Shown: in pieces, positions 35,657 to 49,691 of the stretch
Position numbering within the stretch: the first letter of the stretch is position 1
Layout of the letters: each line of letters starts with the position of its first letter
Source: Trochalopteron elliotii
Lineage: Eukaryota; Chordata; Aves; Passeriformes; Leiothrichidae
DNA length: 64,000 nt
Direction: 5' to 3'
NCBI GenBank assembly: GCA_024734555.1
Contig: JANPWX010000338.1
Coordinates: forward strand, 923,907-987,906
The notes under the pieces: generated by a model
Databases searched by the model: none
Told to the model about the DNA's origin: nothing
The model's input: the letters and a program-made list of their open reading frames with translations, nothing else
Made by a program: the position numbers and the translations under genes

Positions 35657-37552
35657 AAAAAAACCCCTTCTCACTAAAACCACAAAAATCACCACCCAAA
35701 AAACACCAAACAAAAAACTGCAGAAAAAGAAACAAATTTAAGGTCAAGAGGAGATTCATCGCTCTCCTGATAGACATTTTCTATTAAATTTTACCCCAGA
35801 TGTCCTGCAACCCAGTATAGACCTAATGACAGACACAAATAGAAATGTGTATTTGTATTTCATTTAGCAGTATTTCCAGTTTGTGATGCAATATTCCATT
35901 ATTGCCTTCCCTTATTGTTCCTCTCCTCAGTGTGTGATTTTCTTTACTGTAACGGCCAAGGACAGCAGTGTAGTTTTTGTTCTTTTTCATTCCCTTCATA
36001 GAATATACCAGTTGAATTGCAGTAATTCACCACATGAAAAATCTATTTTTAATGCTGACCTCTTTAGGGCAAGAACATTTGCTCAGAAACAATCAAGAAA
36101 ATGCAGATGATGGTACACTCAAGACCTGTAATGGAAGTACCTGTTTATACACTGACACATCACAATTTAAAGATGCATTGAGGGAACTTTGTCACCCAGG
36201 GCCACTCACTACAACACAGCTAGAGAAAAGCAAGGACCAAATCTAGTCTGTGAGGCCACAGAGGAAGCATTCCCAATAATATTAAACATTAAATCTTCAG
36301 CATCTTCTAAAAAAAGTCATTGAGTTCCCCGATTTGCATCTCTGGGAGCATTAGAAATTTAGTCAGTGCTATTAGAAGGAACAGACATCTCATTGTCTAC
36401 AGACAGCACTTTCGGCAAAGGTACACTTATTTGGAAGGAAACCAGCAACTGGTCAGACATCCCAATTTAGACAGAGCCTCTGAATGAGTGCTTGAATGAG
36501 AAGACTTAGAATGAACTCCTGGAAGAGACAGCTAAGTCACCATTAGCCATTACCATTAGTTGCCCAGATTGCTTTCTGAAATTCTCCGACCTGCTGAAGC
36601 AGCTCAGTTATGCCTGGAAGTGAAATAGCCCAGTCTTCCCCCAAACCACCTGTCATTCAGCTCCCAGGTTCATTAGCACAAGCAAGGAAAATTTGCACTT
36701 CATCGAGGCAAATCTCAGCTTGGCTGAGACATATCCACCAACAGATGCAGGAGCAGCATCTCACAGCTCCTAAAAGCTCTGCTCAGTATTTATCGCTCAA
36801 CTGTTTATGCAGTTATAACACACAAGAGTTTGGTGAAGTACTTACAGCCACTTGAATATCTTTATAAGTTAAGTAATCAAATGTCATCAGAATGCAAACA
36901 AAGGAAGTGATGGAAGCTTTCACTGAGGGATTTTGTCTTACCTTTCCCTTCCTCTCAAACATTAAACATCTTGAAAAATACTTGACAAACTCTCATGTTA
37001 TACTAAGCTTCTTCCTTCTGATGATACCATCAGAAAGATGAAACCCCAAAAGTAACTGTCCAATTTTATCTCCTTCAGATCATTAAAGTTGAGATCTATT
37101 TTTGTTTTCAGCTTTTTAAGTGAAAAGCGACTTTCAGGAAGACTTCTGTGTGAGCTTCTCCATCTGAAACATTCAATAAGATACTGTTATTTTTGTTTCC
37201 CTAGGTCTCTTTTTTCAGCTACAACATTTAGCTGGAGCTAAATGAGTTTCCCAGGAGTTATTTCACATTCACAAGCAGGCTTCCCCTGGCAAGGCTGCCC
37301 CATGCCCTTGGTTTCCCAGACATAACCTCTTTTCACTCTTCTAATCCCAGGTCCACCTGCTTTACCAGACAAACATGGGCAAGCAAAATATTAGTAACTG
37401 TGACCTGGTGGATCTTGAAGTCCCGTCTGGGATGGGGTATTTCACAAAGAAAATAAAGATTAAAAGAAAATGTCACAAAAGAGGAGTTTAATTTCTGGTA
37501 CCCTGGTATGATACCTGTTCTCAGCTTGACCCAGGGGAAACAAGGTGGCTGT
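35657..37552. other. AT-rich non-coding stretch
   Basis: No gene was recognised. Frames of 70-81 codons at 35,883-36,246 and 36,610-36,855 lack domains or a plausible coding neighbour. Confidence 0.6.
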
Positions 37553-37617
37553 GGTTATATATACAACATATATAACCATATATGTTATATATATATATTT
37601 ATATATATATAAATATA
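37553..37617. repeat. AT hairpin cluster (three nested inverted repeats)
   Basis: Three self-complementary units overlap in 65 bases. First, GGTTATATAT and ATATATAACC (37,553-37,562 and 37,568-37,577) are perfect with a five-base loop. Second, AACATATA and TATATGTT (37,566-37,587) are perfect with a six-base loop. Third, 37,594-37,617 is a 24-bp perfect AT palindrome. Such sequence extrudes cruciforms easily and is a known kind of fragile or length-variable site in vertebrates. It may have grown from a TA microsatellite. Confidence 0.85.
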
Positions 37618-40600
37618 ACAGATTTTTAATTTTTTTTAAAAAGAGGTTTCAATAAAACTTCCAGGAAGTATAAAATCAGAACATTTTTGACACCTAACTT
37701 GATCTTAACAGATCATTGTCTGGTGACAATGCCTCTAAATCTGTAGTGTGAAAAATTACTCAGGCATCTTAAGCCTCATTTTATGTTCTTGCTCTGGCCC
37801 CCAAAGTGAGCTGTTGGGGTGCCCTGCATTGCCAAGGCACAGCAGTTGGCAGCCTACACTTTGGCTGGGGCCCAGCCCACCAAGCCATGGGCTCTGGTGC
37901 ACTCCCCCTCTCATATTCACCAAAACAGCAAATAAAATCACAGGTTCCCATCATCCATTACAACAATGGGCACAGGGATCTCCACAGCCCAGAGTCAGCA
38001 ACACTTCAAACCACAACACTCTACACCATGAAAGTGACTCAGAGTCTGCAGAGGGTGGTCATAACAAGCCAACTCACTCTGGAACATTTCCCCTACTTTT
38101 GTCAAAATACAGGTTTTGGTTTAGGAGAATCTACACAGAACAACATGTGGACTTCTTGATTTCTACCTTCCCAAAAACATTATCTATCCAGTGTGATTTC
38201 CCAGCACCATTTTCTGCAGGAAACGTCTTCTGATGCAGCATCATGGCTCCTCTGCTATTGTTCTTGGCCAAACAAGTTGAAGTACAGAGGGCAAAATGAG
38301 ATTAATAAAAAGAAAGAAGGTCAAACCATTCATCAAGTTCAAGAGTTCTGTTTTGCAGTTGAGTGAAGTAATGTCTCATTCCCACTTAAATTCATTCCTC
38401 TAGCACTAAAGTTTACTAAATAATTATACTAAAGCCAATCCTGATTAAATCTTTTGTACTTTTAGAATCAGAACATCAATTAAATTAAGCAATGATTGCA
38501 AAATACTGAATCTTCTCCATATCCTTCCTACTTGAAAAGAAAGTCTGCTTAATGATCTCAGTTTCAAAAGCCTATTCAGCCAGCTAGCTCTAGCTGAAAA
38601 CCAAAATCCTTCTCCCACATATGCTCCTGTGACTTTTGCTGGTTTTGTCCTTACTGTAACATAGATATGTCATAGCAAAAAAACCAAACCAAACAGACAA
38701 AAAAATCTATCAGAAGTATAATTTTCATTGATGGAATCAAACCCTTAAAGAAAGATCAAGGAATTCAGACTCACAGTTCCTAAGGAAGTGTTGGTAAAGA
38801 ATAGTAATCATCCTCTTCAGCAGGGATTTCTCAGTTGACCTTACAATGTAAAAGTCACATAAGAATGACAAAAATGTCTTGGCGTGTCTTCTCTTTTTTG
38901 GTTTCTTTTTTTGTTTGTTTGGTGGTTTTGTTTTTGTTTTGGTTTTGGTTTTGTTTCTTTTTGACTCAAAGCAAATAAAACGCCCATTTCAAGATGCGAC
39001 TACAAAATTATTCAAAGCAGTTGCTATACTTTTCCACCTAAGGTTTCTGTGTTTTGGGGTTGTTTTTTTAACTAGTGAAGAAATGAAAATTAATGAGTTC
39101 TTATTCAAAGCTAATGTTTCTCTTGCCTCTGGTACCCACACGCAATTGCATGTGAGTCTTCAGGTTAGACTGATATAGTTTAAGTATTAGCTGCTCATTA
39201 ACTTGCAAGTGGTAGCTCCAGCATTCAGATTCTCTGCAGAGCTATTCAACTGAGGAAAAGCAGATATTTCTTTGTTTTCTTTCTCAGAAACACCTCGTTT
39301 ATGTAGTAAGTAGGGCATGCCCAAAGAGGATGTCCCCAATTACAAAGGATTATACTCACATCAACAAATTCACACATAGAAAATGACCCAAGTCTACCAA
39401 TATACAAATTCTTCCTGATGTAATTTATAGCAGCTGTTTCAAAGGCACACTTGCATTAGAGGGGACAGTAGCACAGGTCTTCTAGCTAAGTGCATTTAGT
39501 TCATCACTCACTACAGCACCAAGCATTTAATACTCTGAGGGATGGGGTTGTGCTTCACTGTTACCAGCCATCATTACAACAGTAGGCACCTTGAATTACT
39601 TGCTGCAAGTACACTGAAGTGCCAAAGCCATTAATCTGAAGACAGGTTTCTTCAGGGCCAAAACTTACTTCTGGTGGGTATTTATTTGGCTATAGACCCA
39701 CTTCAGATTTAACTTTGCTCATTATGATGGCTGGAACTGGCCTTTAAGACATGTCTTAACACAGGGAGTTACATAAAGAGAAGCTGCTGCATTTTGCTAT
39801 TATTGGACTGTGAATAAAGAATAAAGTGGTGCAGAACAAAGAACAAGTTGGTCTGCATTCAATTACATGACTTTCTAAGATGTGCTTTATTAGTCATTCA
39901 GGAGAATCTTTAGTGTTCCTAAATCCTCTGCTGAGAATCAAATGCATACCACCAAGGAACTCTACAGACTTATCATATGTTACCTTCCTCTGGTAGCAGA
40001 GAAGTAGTTTATGAGGCCAGAAAGGTGGTGTTTTAAAGATGTGCAGCACTTGGAATTTATAGTGTAATAATCATGTAGTAATCCTGGGCCTAGTCTGTGG
40101 TATATCAGTATAATGCAAGGTTTTTGCTAACTTGCCTCAGCTGCCATTATGAGGGGGCATCTGAGACATGGTTCAAACTATCCATTGCATCAGAGCATCT
40201 GCTTGTAACAACAAACCTGTCCTTTTTTAAACACTCCTTTATTTGACTTTCAGGGCCTATCTATATTTTGCACCTAAAATAATCTTATTCCTAGAGATGA
40301 TCACAAAGAGTTACCACCATCACCACTGCTGCCAATGCAGCTTTAGGATATAATCTTAGCCTTGGAGAGAAGAAACTAATATTATGGATACACTGCTAGT
40401 CAGGGATTACACTCCAACCTCTTGAAGCAGAAAAATACTTTCAATTCCAGACATTGCACAATGGAATTTGAAAACATTAGAAGTCTCCATATGCTTTTCA
40501 GGGATCAGGTGAAAATAAATTGAAGATCAGGTCCCATAAGTTCCTTCGAGCAATCAGAGATTAAAATTATGCATTCACTCTGCAGCATTCCAGTGTATAT

Positions 40601-40898
40601 TTTGATGCAACATAAATTAATTGTCTCTGCTAATTTACTCCAGTTACTTCACAGTCTTGTTAATTAGGCACCTCTGTGCAGCATTATTGTGTTACAATTC
40701 CTTCAGAATTACATCTTACTTTGCTGTTGTTTTTTAAGTCATTGAGCAGATAGATATATACAACATGTCAAGAAGTTAACCTAGACATGTTTGTGGGAAC
40801 AAATCTATCAATATCTAATTTAAAGTGGAGATTTTCTCTTGCTCATCCTCCAGTATGATTCCATCAATTGCCTGGAAGGGACTGCCTATCCAACAGAC
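37618..40898. other. Non-coding stretch with a GC-richer patch
   Basis: A patch at about 37,780-38,060 is richer in C+G and holds two overlapping plus-strand frames (161 codons at 37,748-38,233 and 117 codons at 37,806-38,159). Neither has a recognisable domain, and their overlap in two frames points to composition rather than coding. A T/G-rich low-complexity run lies at about 38,885-38,960. The rest is AT-rich with nothing recognised. Confidence 0.55.
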
Positions 40899-40980
40899 TT
40901 CTCCCATACTAAATCCAAAACACAGCATTTTGCCAGCTGCTTAGAAAAAGGTCAAATCTATCCTAGCCAAAACCAGGATA
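40899..40980 (-). mobile_element. ERVL-type LTR fragment (5' end only)
   Basis: On the minus strand about 80 bases match the first part of the same LTR family as at 21.4 and 51.6 kb: CTGGTTTTGGCTAGGATAG at the start, then AGCAGCTGGCAAAATGCTG and GTTTTGGATTTAGTATG. Similarity stops abruptly at about 40,899, so the U3 remainder, promoter, R and U5 are absent. It is a truncated relic in the same orientation as the 21.4-kb copy. Confidence 0.8.
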
Positions 40981-43900
40981 GTACCTAAGCTATCTCACCA
41001 GTGCTCACAACTTCATGTGCTGCTCAGTTTAATGTGTGCTTTAGCCGTGTCTTTAGTGCTGCTGCATTTGTGGCTTGAGTAAACTTGCTCCACTTTCACA
41101 GGATCTGTACAAGTTAATATAACAACCACTTTCAAGTCATATTTCTGCAATATGCAATAATGAACCTTATTCTAAGGCTTTGTTCCAAAACATAGTAGGA
41201 AATAAGAAGATTGCTTAGAAATCTTAGCCCCCATCTAGAACAAAGAGAAACAATGACAGAGTTATTCAGTCTAGCCTTGAGTAGACAATGCCAACCAGCC
41301 CTCAATGAAAACTTTAAAGATAGAAAACCCTTCCTCCCCTCCCTTTTGACTGAGGAAATTGCAGAAGAGAGAAGCTAAAACAGGCTTTGATGTGTGCCTA
41401 TTAGTTTTGGTCTGTACAACAGTTCTCCTCACCTCCAAAGGGCAATAAGAAAGAAAGCAGCTTCCTTACCTGGCTCAGAAGCCTCATCTAAAGAGCAGGG
41501 CAGCACCCTATAGAGGAGACAGCTCACCCTGGAAGGCTGCTTTTCCTCCAAGCAGCTGAGCTAAATGGAGGCATGCAAGCCCTAATTAAGGAGGTTGGGC
41601 CAACTTCTGCTTTAGTTAGCGTGGAGCAGCAAGTGTATTAGCATATAAACTTTGGAATGGGTAAAAAGCAGCTGTCACAAAAAAAATGGATGTCTGTCAT
41701 GTACAAAAGAGAAAAACTTGAGTCAAGAGTCAAGAACTGGATTAAAGTGTAATAACTGAAAACAGAACATCCTCTGCCAACTGAAGCTCAGTTACACATA
41801 TTTCTTCTTGCTAATTGTGTGCATACTTATCTTGCCCTGGCAAATCTGTGCAGACTCTGGACAAGACCTACAGAGACCCAAGGAAAGAAAAATAAAATTA
41901 TTGGGGGGCGGGGGAAGGGGCAGGCTGTCACAGTGAATTACATGTCCTGGTGTAAGGAGTTTTCAAAATAAGCTGTGGAGAAGACAGTCTCTCACACGTG
42001 CAGAGCTGGAAGGGCAGAGATTCCTTACAGAAAGGGTCCACCCCGGAAGAGTGAGTGGTGCCATGATAAAGAGAGGAATAGCTGGGGGAAAAAACAAGTG
42101 TCTGGCAGCTTCCAGCAGAAATACCAACTTTCTTATTCCATAGAGAGATGCAAAAGAGGTGCCTTTTGCTGCTGCAAAAGTTTGCTGCTCAAGTCCTCCC
42201 TCAACCTTCCTTTTGTGCACAGGCAGAAAAATGCATGGGAAGTTGTAATGCATTTAAGCACTGATTTTATGTATTTATGTGGGTTTTATACATATATGCG
42301 CTGGGGTTTTTATCATGGAAAGGTGTTGTAGTTTATGTTTATGTAAAGTCTGTAGTTATCTCTGCTGCATTATGGCACATCTGCATGTCATCAGTAATGA
42401 TAATTACCAGATTTTGTCAAGGTTACAAGATACAAAAACAGAAGAGTGTTGGACTACTCCACTCCTCAGTGCTGGCACACTTCGTACCCAGATGGAATCA
42501 CACAGAGATATTATGTATAAACAAGAAGGTAGCTATGGAGGGATCATCCTTACAGTAGTAAAGAACTATAAATATAAATAAAATCCAACTACAAAGAATA
42601 TACATTTTACCATACACAATACCGTACAGCTAGCTGTGGACCTTCTAAGTGAAGTTTTTCCTTGGTTAGAACTGTCTTACAAAACCAAAATTTCATCATA
42701 TATTTATTTGTGTGTTAATCTGTGCTGCACTTGTGATAAATTTGCTTCATAGTTAGCAGGGAAAATTCTTGCATTTTATAGCTGGTTTAGAGTTGGTGTT
42801 GCATGTTATAAAATGACATCTACTTCTTCTCCAAAAGTATTCTTATAAATATTTCTGGCAGATAGGTTGCAGGAACTGAAACCTCAGCATGAATAGGTTT
42901 TACACCTCCCTCTCTTATACTGCCTGATAAAAAATCTGGATAGAACTAAATCCTACTTCAAAGCTATAGATCCATAATAATAATGTATTAATACAGCAGT
43001 GCAAAAAAACCTGCTACTTGCCAAACATATAGCAAAACATATACGTCAAACAGGAGAGTCTGCTATAGAAAACATAACCCCATTTGAAGAGATTTTAGTA
43101 AATACCCAAATAACAAAACCAGAACTAGCTTTTATTGGTTTTTATGCTGAAAACGTTTTAGTGCTTTAGAGTAAGTGATCAAATATTGTTAAAGGAAAAA
43201 AAACACCTGCAAACATTTTATCCTTCCTATGTTGAGAGAGATCTGATATTTATTTCAACAGAATGATTAATTAACAGTTCACCTTATCAGGACAGGACTC
43301 CTGGGGACAGTACCACTGGCCATTCATGCTGTCTTTGTCTGTGAGGGTCTTCAGCTCTACTTGAAGTCAGCTTACTTAGTAAGCTTATTTGTGCACAGAG
43401 TCTCCCTAAGAGTCAATGTCTCCCAGAAAAAAGAGAAATAAGTGAAGTCTCCATCCAGATCAGAGGTCAGGGTCATGGTGCAAGTAGAATGTGTTGACTC
43501 AGTATTATGGTTCCAAGCCACAGCCTTGTTCAGAGTACTTGCAGGGCACAATCTCTAGGTCAGGTGTGTGTGTGGGTGGCTCTGTCAACAGATCACCAGC
43601 AATGCAAAGGAGCAGTATCCTTGGAGTGCTCCTCCTCAAAACCATATCAGAACATAGAGAAGAGTCAGGGGAAGACTAAAGGAAACAAAAGGAATAAAAA
43701 GCTAGCAAGTGTCAAGGAAATCAACTGCAAAATAAAGAAATGCACCCCATGCAAATTTCTCACTTTAGCGTCAGAAATTATGGCAGTTCCACGTGTTACG
43801 ATTTCCAGCTCTATGGCAACCTTAGTAAAGTCATTGCATTGATATGTGAACATGTCATTTTATAATTACCCTAATTTTATTTTAGAAAGTAAAGTTCCTC

Positions 43901-46300
43901 ATTATGCACTAATCAGACTTCTAATCCCTCAGCACTCCCTTCTCTTCCCTCCTTAGGGAAGCCACAGAGACTTATCAAATATGCCACCTTCTTTTTTTAA
44001 TGCGCTCGTAAAAAGTCATCAGATAAGAGACATTCTGGCATCAGAAAAATGATTAAGCTATTTATAGTAAATACATCCACAAACGAAGATACTATTAATT
44101 TGATAAGAATTATATTAAAAGATCTACTTTTGAATAACAAAGTCTCCTTCTCAATTACTTTAAAATCTAGGCACTATGCATTAACTATAAAAGTTACTCT
44201 CATACTACTTCCATGCAAAGAAGTAACGATAAACAGAAAGAAAAATTTTGTTCCTGAGGAACATAACAGATCTTTTGGGTCTAATTAAAGGTGTTTTTTC
44301 CACAGCACTGAAGCAAGGGTGTGGCCTGAGATGTACCATTCAGATTTTGGCAGTCAGCTCAGATGTCTGGTAAGCTGGGAGGTTTAGCATGCCTTATAAG
44401 CCACAAACAGCTTGAAAAAAAATATAAAAACGTGACTGTCACATCAGCCCTGGCTACCCATGCATGTTAACTACAGCCTGTAGTCTAGAAATAGATTCTT
44501 GTGGTGAGGCACACAAAACCTACATTGAGGCAACAGGTAGCTGGTAATATCTGGCTCATTTACCCAAGATTCAGCAAAACTTTTAAATACATACATATAT
44601 ATATACACAAACCCAGCCCTCCTGCAAGTTATCATAATGTTGAGTAAAGCATGTGTCAAAAGGCTGTCCTGGAGAGGGGAGGTCCTTAAAAAAAGCTTCA
44701 AAATATTTTTTCCTCTCTGACTAAAATATGGATTTCTTTTTTCTTTTTCTTTCCCCTTCATAGTCAGGTAATTTTAATAAAAATATCTTCAGACATTTGT
44801 AGCAATAGGTCTCAAAATTATTGGGCAAAATGTAAGATCTTTCTAGATAGTTTTTGGATTTGTAGCTTTTTAATTTCATTGGATAACAATTATTTGTTCC
44901 TGCACCCTCTGGAGAGTGAACAGAAATGGAAACATATCCTTTATTGTTTGTTGATTGTGTCCTGGGGATATTGTTTTCTTCTTGCTTTTAATCTTTTCCT
45001 CTTTTCTTTCTCTTAATCTATGAAAAATTTCCATGCAGCTAAGGCTGTTTACTTTTCTGAATGCCTTTTATTTTAGACAAACCCTTCCTGAGACACTGAA
45101 GGCAGTAGAACTGTACCTGCTGTTTGAGGTGAGACTGTCAGTGGCCTGCTTGATTTACATGAGGGCTTTCTTATATTTTCAGTATTATCCTAATTTTATT
45201 ATTCTTTGTCATCCAACTGTTTCAGCTTCCTTATGTCCACTCATTCATTTTCTTGTTCTGCTACTGCCAAAAATATTGAGCTGGGATGCATTTTCTGATA
45301 ACCACTGAGTATTGCAACCAGGGTCTCTCTGTGAGGGTTTATAGTTAATTTAGTGATCACTATGGATTTTCCCATTATTCTTCCTAAAGTGCATATGTCA
45401 AATAGATTAGGATTATTTTCTACATCAACAAAGGTCATATTTCTACCTTATGGAAGAGGCTAGATCTTAAAATTGCCATAAATCAAATACAAAACATAAT
45501 TCATCCTATATTTCTGATCAATATAATTTCTGGAGTACATAGGTTTGGAGACAGAAGGAAAGAAGAAATGTTTCTTATCCCTATTTAGGCAATTATGGAA
45601 TTTTCCATCAAGGGTTTTGGAGTACTCCAGCACTCCAACAACTGGCTGTTGTTTAATAGACAAACAACAGCCAAAGGAATAATTTCTCAAAGTTAACTCA
45701 TTTTTGCTGTGTAAAAAGTTCATAATACCTTAATTTCACATTTTCTAACTCTTCAGGAAGTCCCTTTCTCCACAGGTATGCAAACATAGTCATTCACAAA
45801 GTATGCTCAGCCCCACTTAGCAGAGTACATTCCTCATATGAGCTGCTGTCCACAGCAGCAACCCTTTAAGGATTGATTTTCTGTGACTTCCTGTTGTTCT
45901 ACTCTAAGATCATACAAATTTTGCCTTTTCTGTGTGGAATGAGAGAAAATATCTAGACTGAAACAACACAAATTTCTTCAAGCCAGAATAGTAGTGACTT
46001 TCTCTGTAAACCTTATTCAAGATGGCAAAGCCTCTGTATTATGGAGTCCTGTTAAGACAACCTGTAGTGGTTTGGTTTCATCTACTGATGGTCCAAGGAT
46101 TAATTTTCAAAGAGGATTTTATAGTGCTCAGTAAATATATAATCTAGCAGTGGTTGTTGTTCTCTCCATCTTCCATTAAGTATGCATCTGTTTGTCTAAA
46201 TTAATCTGGAAAATAGGAATGTCATTGAAAGTAGTCACATAAGTCCAAGATAGTTAATTCAATGTGCTTTTAGTGCTGAGTGACAAAAATTAGTGGCCAG
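40981..46300. other. AT-rich non-coding stretch
   Basis: No gene was recognised. Frames of up to 118 codons (41,975-42,331 plus) overlap antisense frames and lack domains. Contains a G-rich run at 41,903-41,920 and a short TA/CA alternating patch at about 44,590-44,610. Confidence 0.6.
41903..41920 (+). other. G-rich run (G6-C-G5-AA-G4)
   Basis: Three G runs of six, five and four bases are separated by single or double bases in otherwise AT-rich DNA. It lacks a fourth run of three or more, so it does not meet the strict intramolecular G-quadruplex pattern, although a two-tier or intermolecular form is possible. Confidence 0.6.
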
Positions 46301-47240
46301 CTGAGAGGCAGGTCACTTTCGGGTCATGCTGGCCATGCTGGTGTGGAGTGCCTTGAACACCTCAACCAGTCAGACACTGGAAAAGGAAGGTTTAGCTCTG
46401 ACAGAAAGCAGTGAATCACGGATTGTACTTAAGTTTTTCTGGTTTATTACAGAAAGTGTCAGGCAATGTTATATGAGGGAAGAAAGCAAAGGGTAAGAAC
46501 AATAATTACCATGAAATTCATTGCCCGAAGTGTCAGACAAAGTAATAACTGGGATTCTTTGTATTAGGAGAACAGGTAAAATTGGCAACATGAGCAAAGA
46601 CTTTATGAGAGTTCTAAGGTCCAAGTGAAAATAAATTAGACAAATGTAAAATTTTAGTGTTTCAACATGGAAAGGTTGTTATGAACAGTGGATTTTACTG
46701 CACCACTTTCAGCCAAGAGACATATTGAGGCTTGGAGCAGGGCTGTTTGGAAATTAAATCCTGTTCATACATACTTGGGTCGGCAGCACCACGATATAAA
46801 ACATGGCAGGGACATTTATGCATTAAAAGCAAATAACAGAACTAAATCACACCTTGCACCTTTAGAGGCTAAATCATGTAAATTATCCAGTCTCTGAAGT
46901 AGGTGTTCAAGGGCAAAATAGGCCCTTCTCTCTACAGCCTGCCCTGTAGCATTAGCAAGGGGGATGTAACACTGCAGAACAAGTGACTGTACTATGGGTT
47001 TCCCAAGTTTCTTCTCAGAATTGCCCCAGACCTTCCATGAAGACCATGGCAACAACCATTTGCACCCTGACATAGGGTGCAGTTCTGGCCGCAAGAACTG
47101 TTTTGGGTGCCCACTCAAAATATCTTATGGATCAGACCAACTGGTTCCCTCCACAACTGAGGATGTCCAGCCCCGGGCAAATGCTTTTGCAGATTCCCAC
47201 AAATACAGAAAGGTGGGCTAGCACCTGATGGCAGGGGAAA
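46300..47240 (-). pseudogene. Possible decayed ERV fragment with integrase-like motif
   Basis: A 100-codon minus-strand frame (46,816-47,118) contains, in order, an IP...TGQAVER segment, a Leu-rich HLLQRL helix and a FAFN segment. This resembles the retroviral integrase core stretch IP..xGQA.VER...LK..L....FxFNFL found in beta- and ERVK-type elements. The spacing to HLLQRL agrees, but an extra Arg stands after VER and the upstream Asp-Asn-Gly catalytic region is not seen. About 370 bases further on in the same direction, AATAAA on the minus strand (46,443-46,448) is followed by U5-like sequence, which could be an LTR relic. If real, this is a heavily deleted pol fragment with no function. A chance match is a serious alternative. 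Confidence 0.35.
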
Positions 47241-49691
47241 AGAGAGCTTTAAGAGGTGAGACCATTGAAACAGTGGGTCTCACTTCCAGAATGTGACAAA
47301 GCATTTCTCATTCCTTGGGATGGCAGGGGGATTTAATACACACAGTTTTGAGATTTACATTATCAAACATCCATTGTTCTGGTTGCTGTGGTTGTCTCTG
47401 GAAAGTCAATAGTTACATACGATGAACAAGATCACCCTCAGGTTTAAAGAGATGGCATGCTTTAACAGGTATCAGAAGATGTCCTTTTGATGTGAAGGGA
47501 TTTTCACTTCAGAAAGCATTTCCCACAATATCACATACTCAAGGTTAATACCAAAATATGAGATGTGGAAATCATGAAACAAATGGGAAAATGGCCTAGA
47601 AAATTCAGAAGAGTTACATGAAGCACAGGGAAAGGGCTGAAAAAGCAGCTGCATCTTGCATGAATAATAGAAACATTGAAAGAATGGTTAACAAAGAAAA
47701 CCAGATGCAACAGAGAGATGTTGAACTGCTTTGATCATTCAAAGGCTTAAATCTGACAGTACTTAATGCTGATGGACAGATATGAAATGAGGATGATAAA
47801 AAGAACAAGGTGCTAAGCAATAGCATTCAGCTTCATGAAGAATGAAAAGTGAAAAGGGACAAAAGAGTCAAAGAATCAAGCAAAAACTAATCCCTTCTGG
47901 TATAAACACCTGATGAAAATGGGCTCTGTAGAGGAAAAGGCAGCATGGAGATAAAAGATCCTGAGCCAAACCCCTCAGCATTTGCATCATACATCATCAG
48001 GAGACTGCAGAGAGCAACCCAGTAGGAGCAAAACTGCTCCTGAAGGTGCAGCCAGATCATGGCAAAGCAAAGGAATTTGCTTCTCATGTGCTCCCTGCCT
48101 AAGGAACACTGAAACTTTTAGTGCTCTTCTCAACCACACAAGCAGCCTTGGAAAACACCCTTGGAGATGCAATGCCTTGCATTTGCTTTCACGTTATTTC
48201 TATAATTGTGTAAAAATTTTCACACTGGTAAGTCAGAGATAGTGTCAGATTCATAGCAGCAAGAATTTGTTGAAAATAAGGATTTTCTGAAGGACAGGCA
48301 TGTGGGGTTTGGGGTTTTTTTACAATTCAGTAGGGGCTTTCCTCCTAAAGAGGACTTGTGAAAAAAATTCAAACCAGAAATTTTGTCTGTTTTTCAGTTT
48401 TCTTGCAAGAAATCATTCTTCCTCCATGCCCAGGTGACTCCCATAGTCACATTCTTGGACCATTGCAATATCTTCTTCTGCTAGTTTAAAATTTGCTATT
48501 TTACCAGTATTCCTGACAGTAGACTCATTACTTTGAATATTCATGAGCAGGAAAAAAAAAAAAAACAAAGGAGTGCAAACAAATGCAAAAATATTCAATT
48601 TTTTAAATGTAACCAGAATTTCAGAAACTGGAATGCATCCATGAGGTACACTTAACAAGGAATGCTCACATCTTGCAGAGGCAACATGTTACTTTGTTAC
48701 CAGATATCTGATGACATCTGTTCTCACACGCTGACGAAAAATCTGCTTACCTGAATTGCATAAAAATTAATTAAGAAAACCAGCTGTATTGCAGCTTGTA
48801 ATATACAATTTTCCATATAATCACAGAGTATGTCTGCCTCTGATTTTGGACATTAGACTGGTTCAGAATCAGACAAATCATTGCTTCATCACTCAAAAGT
48901 TAATTGACAAGATTTAGTTCTGCCAAATAATCAAAACACATTTTCCTGCTAACAGGAGCAGGCATCACTGCTCCCAATGTGGCTTGAAAGGTTAAGACTA
49001 TTTTAACAAAGCTCACAACAAAGTTCAAAAGAATTAGTCTGTCTTTAATTTTGATGTGTGAGCATAACAATAAGAGATCTGAAGCCTAATTGGCCTGCTT
49101 GCTCAGAAGCTGAGCTACAACTCTCTGAAGGCTGCTCTCAGTCTAAATGACTCCACAGAGATGGGCCATCCCTGCCAGGGGGGTTTTTCTGCTCCAAAGT
49201 TCAACACCCTGTGCTTAATTTAGCCTTTGTCTCATCAAATTTGCACAGGGAGCACTTGCAAGACAAGAAGCCTTCCTTAAGGAAGCTGCTCTGAAATTTC
49301 ATGATTTCAAGATGTCAAATTTTGTTTAACTCTTTTATCTCTAATGTGTACTTCACCACAGAAATTATAGATTTTAAGAGATCCCTTGCTATGGTCACAA
49401 CCCAAGCCTTCCCTTTCAGGTGTGAAACTCAAGTTTTTTTACTGCTTAAAGCAAACTCACTGGAGCCAGAAGTACTTTGACAAACATCTTTATTGCTGTT
49501 GTTGTGCTCAGAACTTTTAATTTCACTAAGGTTAATTTAAAAAATCAGATGCAGAAAAAATTGCTGCAGTTTGGCAACAATAGAGGGTTACTCATTTTCA
49601 TAGGTAAGAAAAAGACAGAGTACTGCCTCAGAAAAATATGCTCCATATCAGATATAATAATATCTAATAGACCATTATGAAGTCATTTTGA
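47241..49691. other. AT-rich non-coding stretch
   Basis: No gene was recognised. Short frames (60-86 codons) overlap antisense frames near 47.9-48.2 kb. An A14 run lies near 48,551. Confidence 0.6.

Noticed and set aside
37748..38233. 161-codon ORF overlapping a 117-codon ORF in another frame
   Set aside because: Both are open only because of a GC-richer, stop-poor patch. No domain or plausible exon boundaries were seen.
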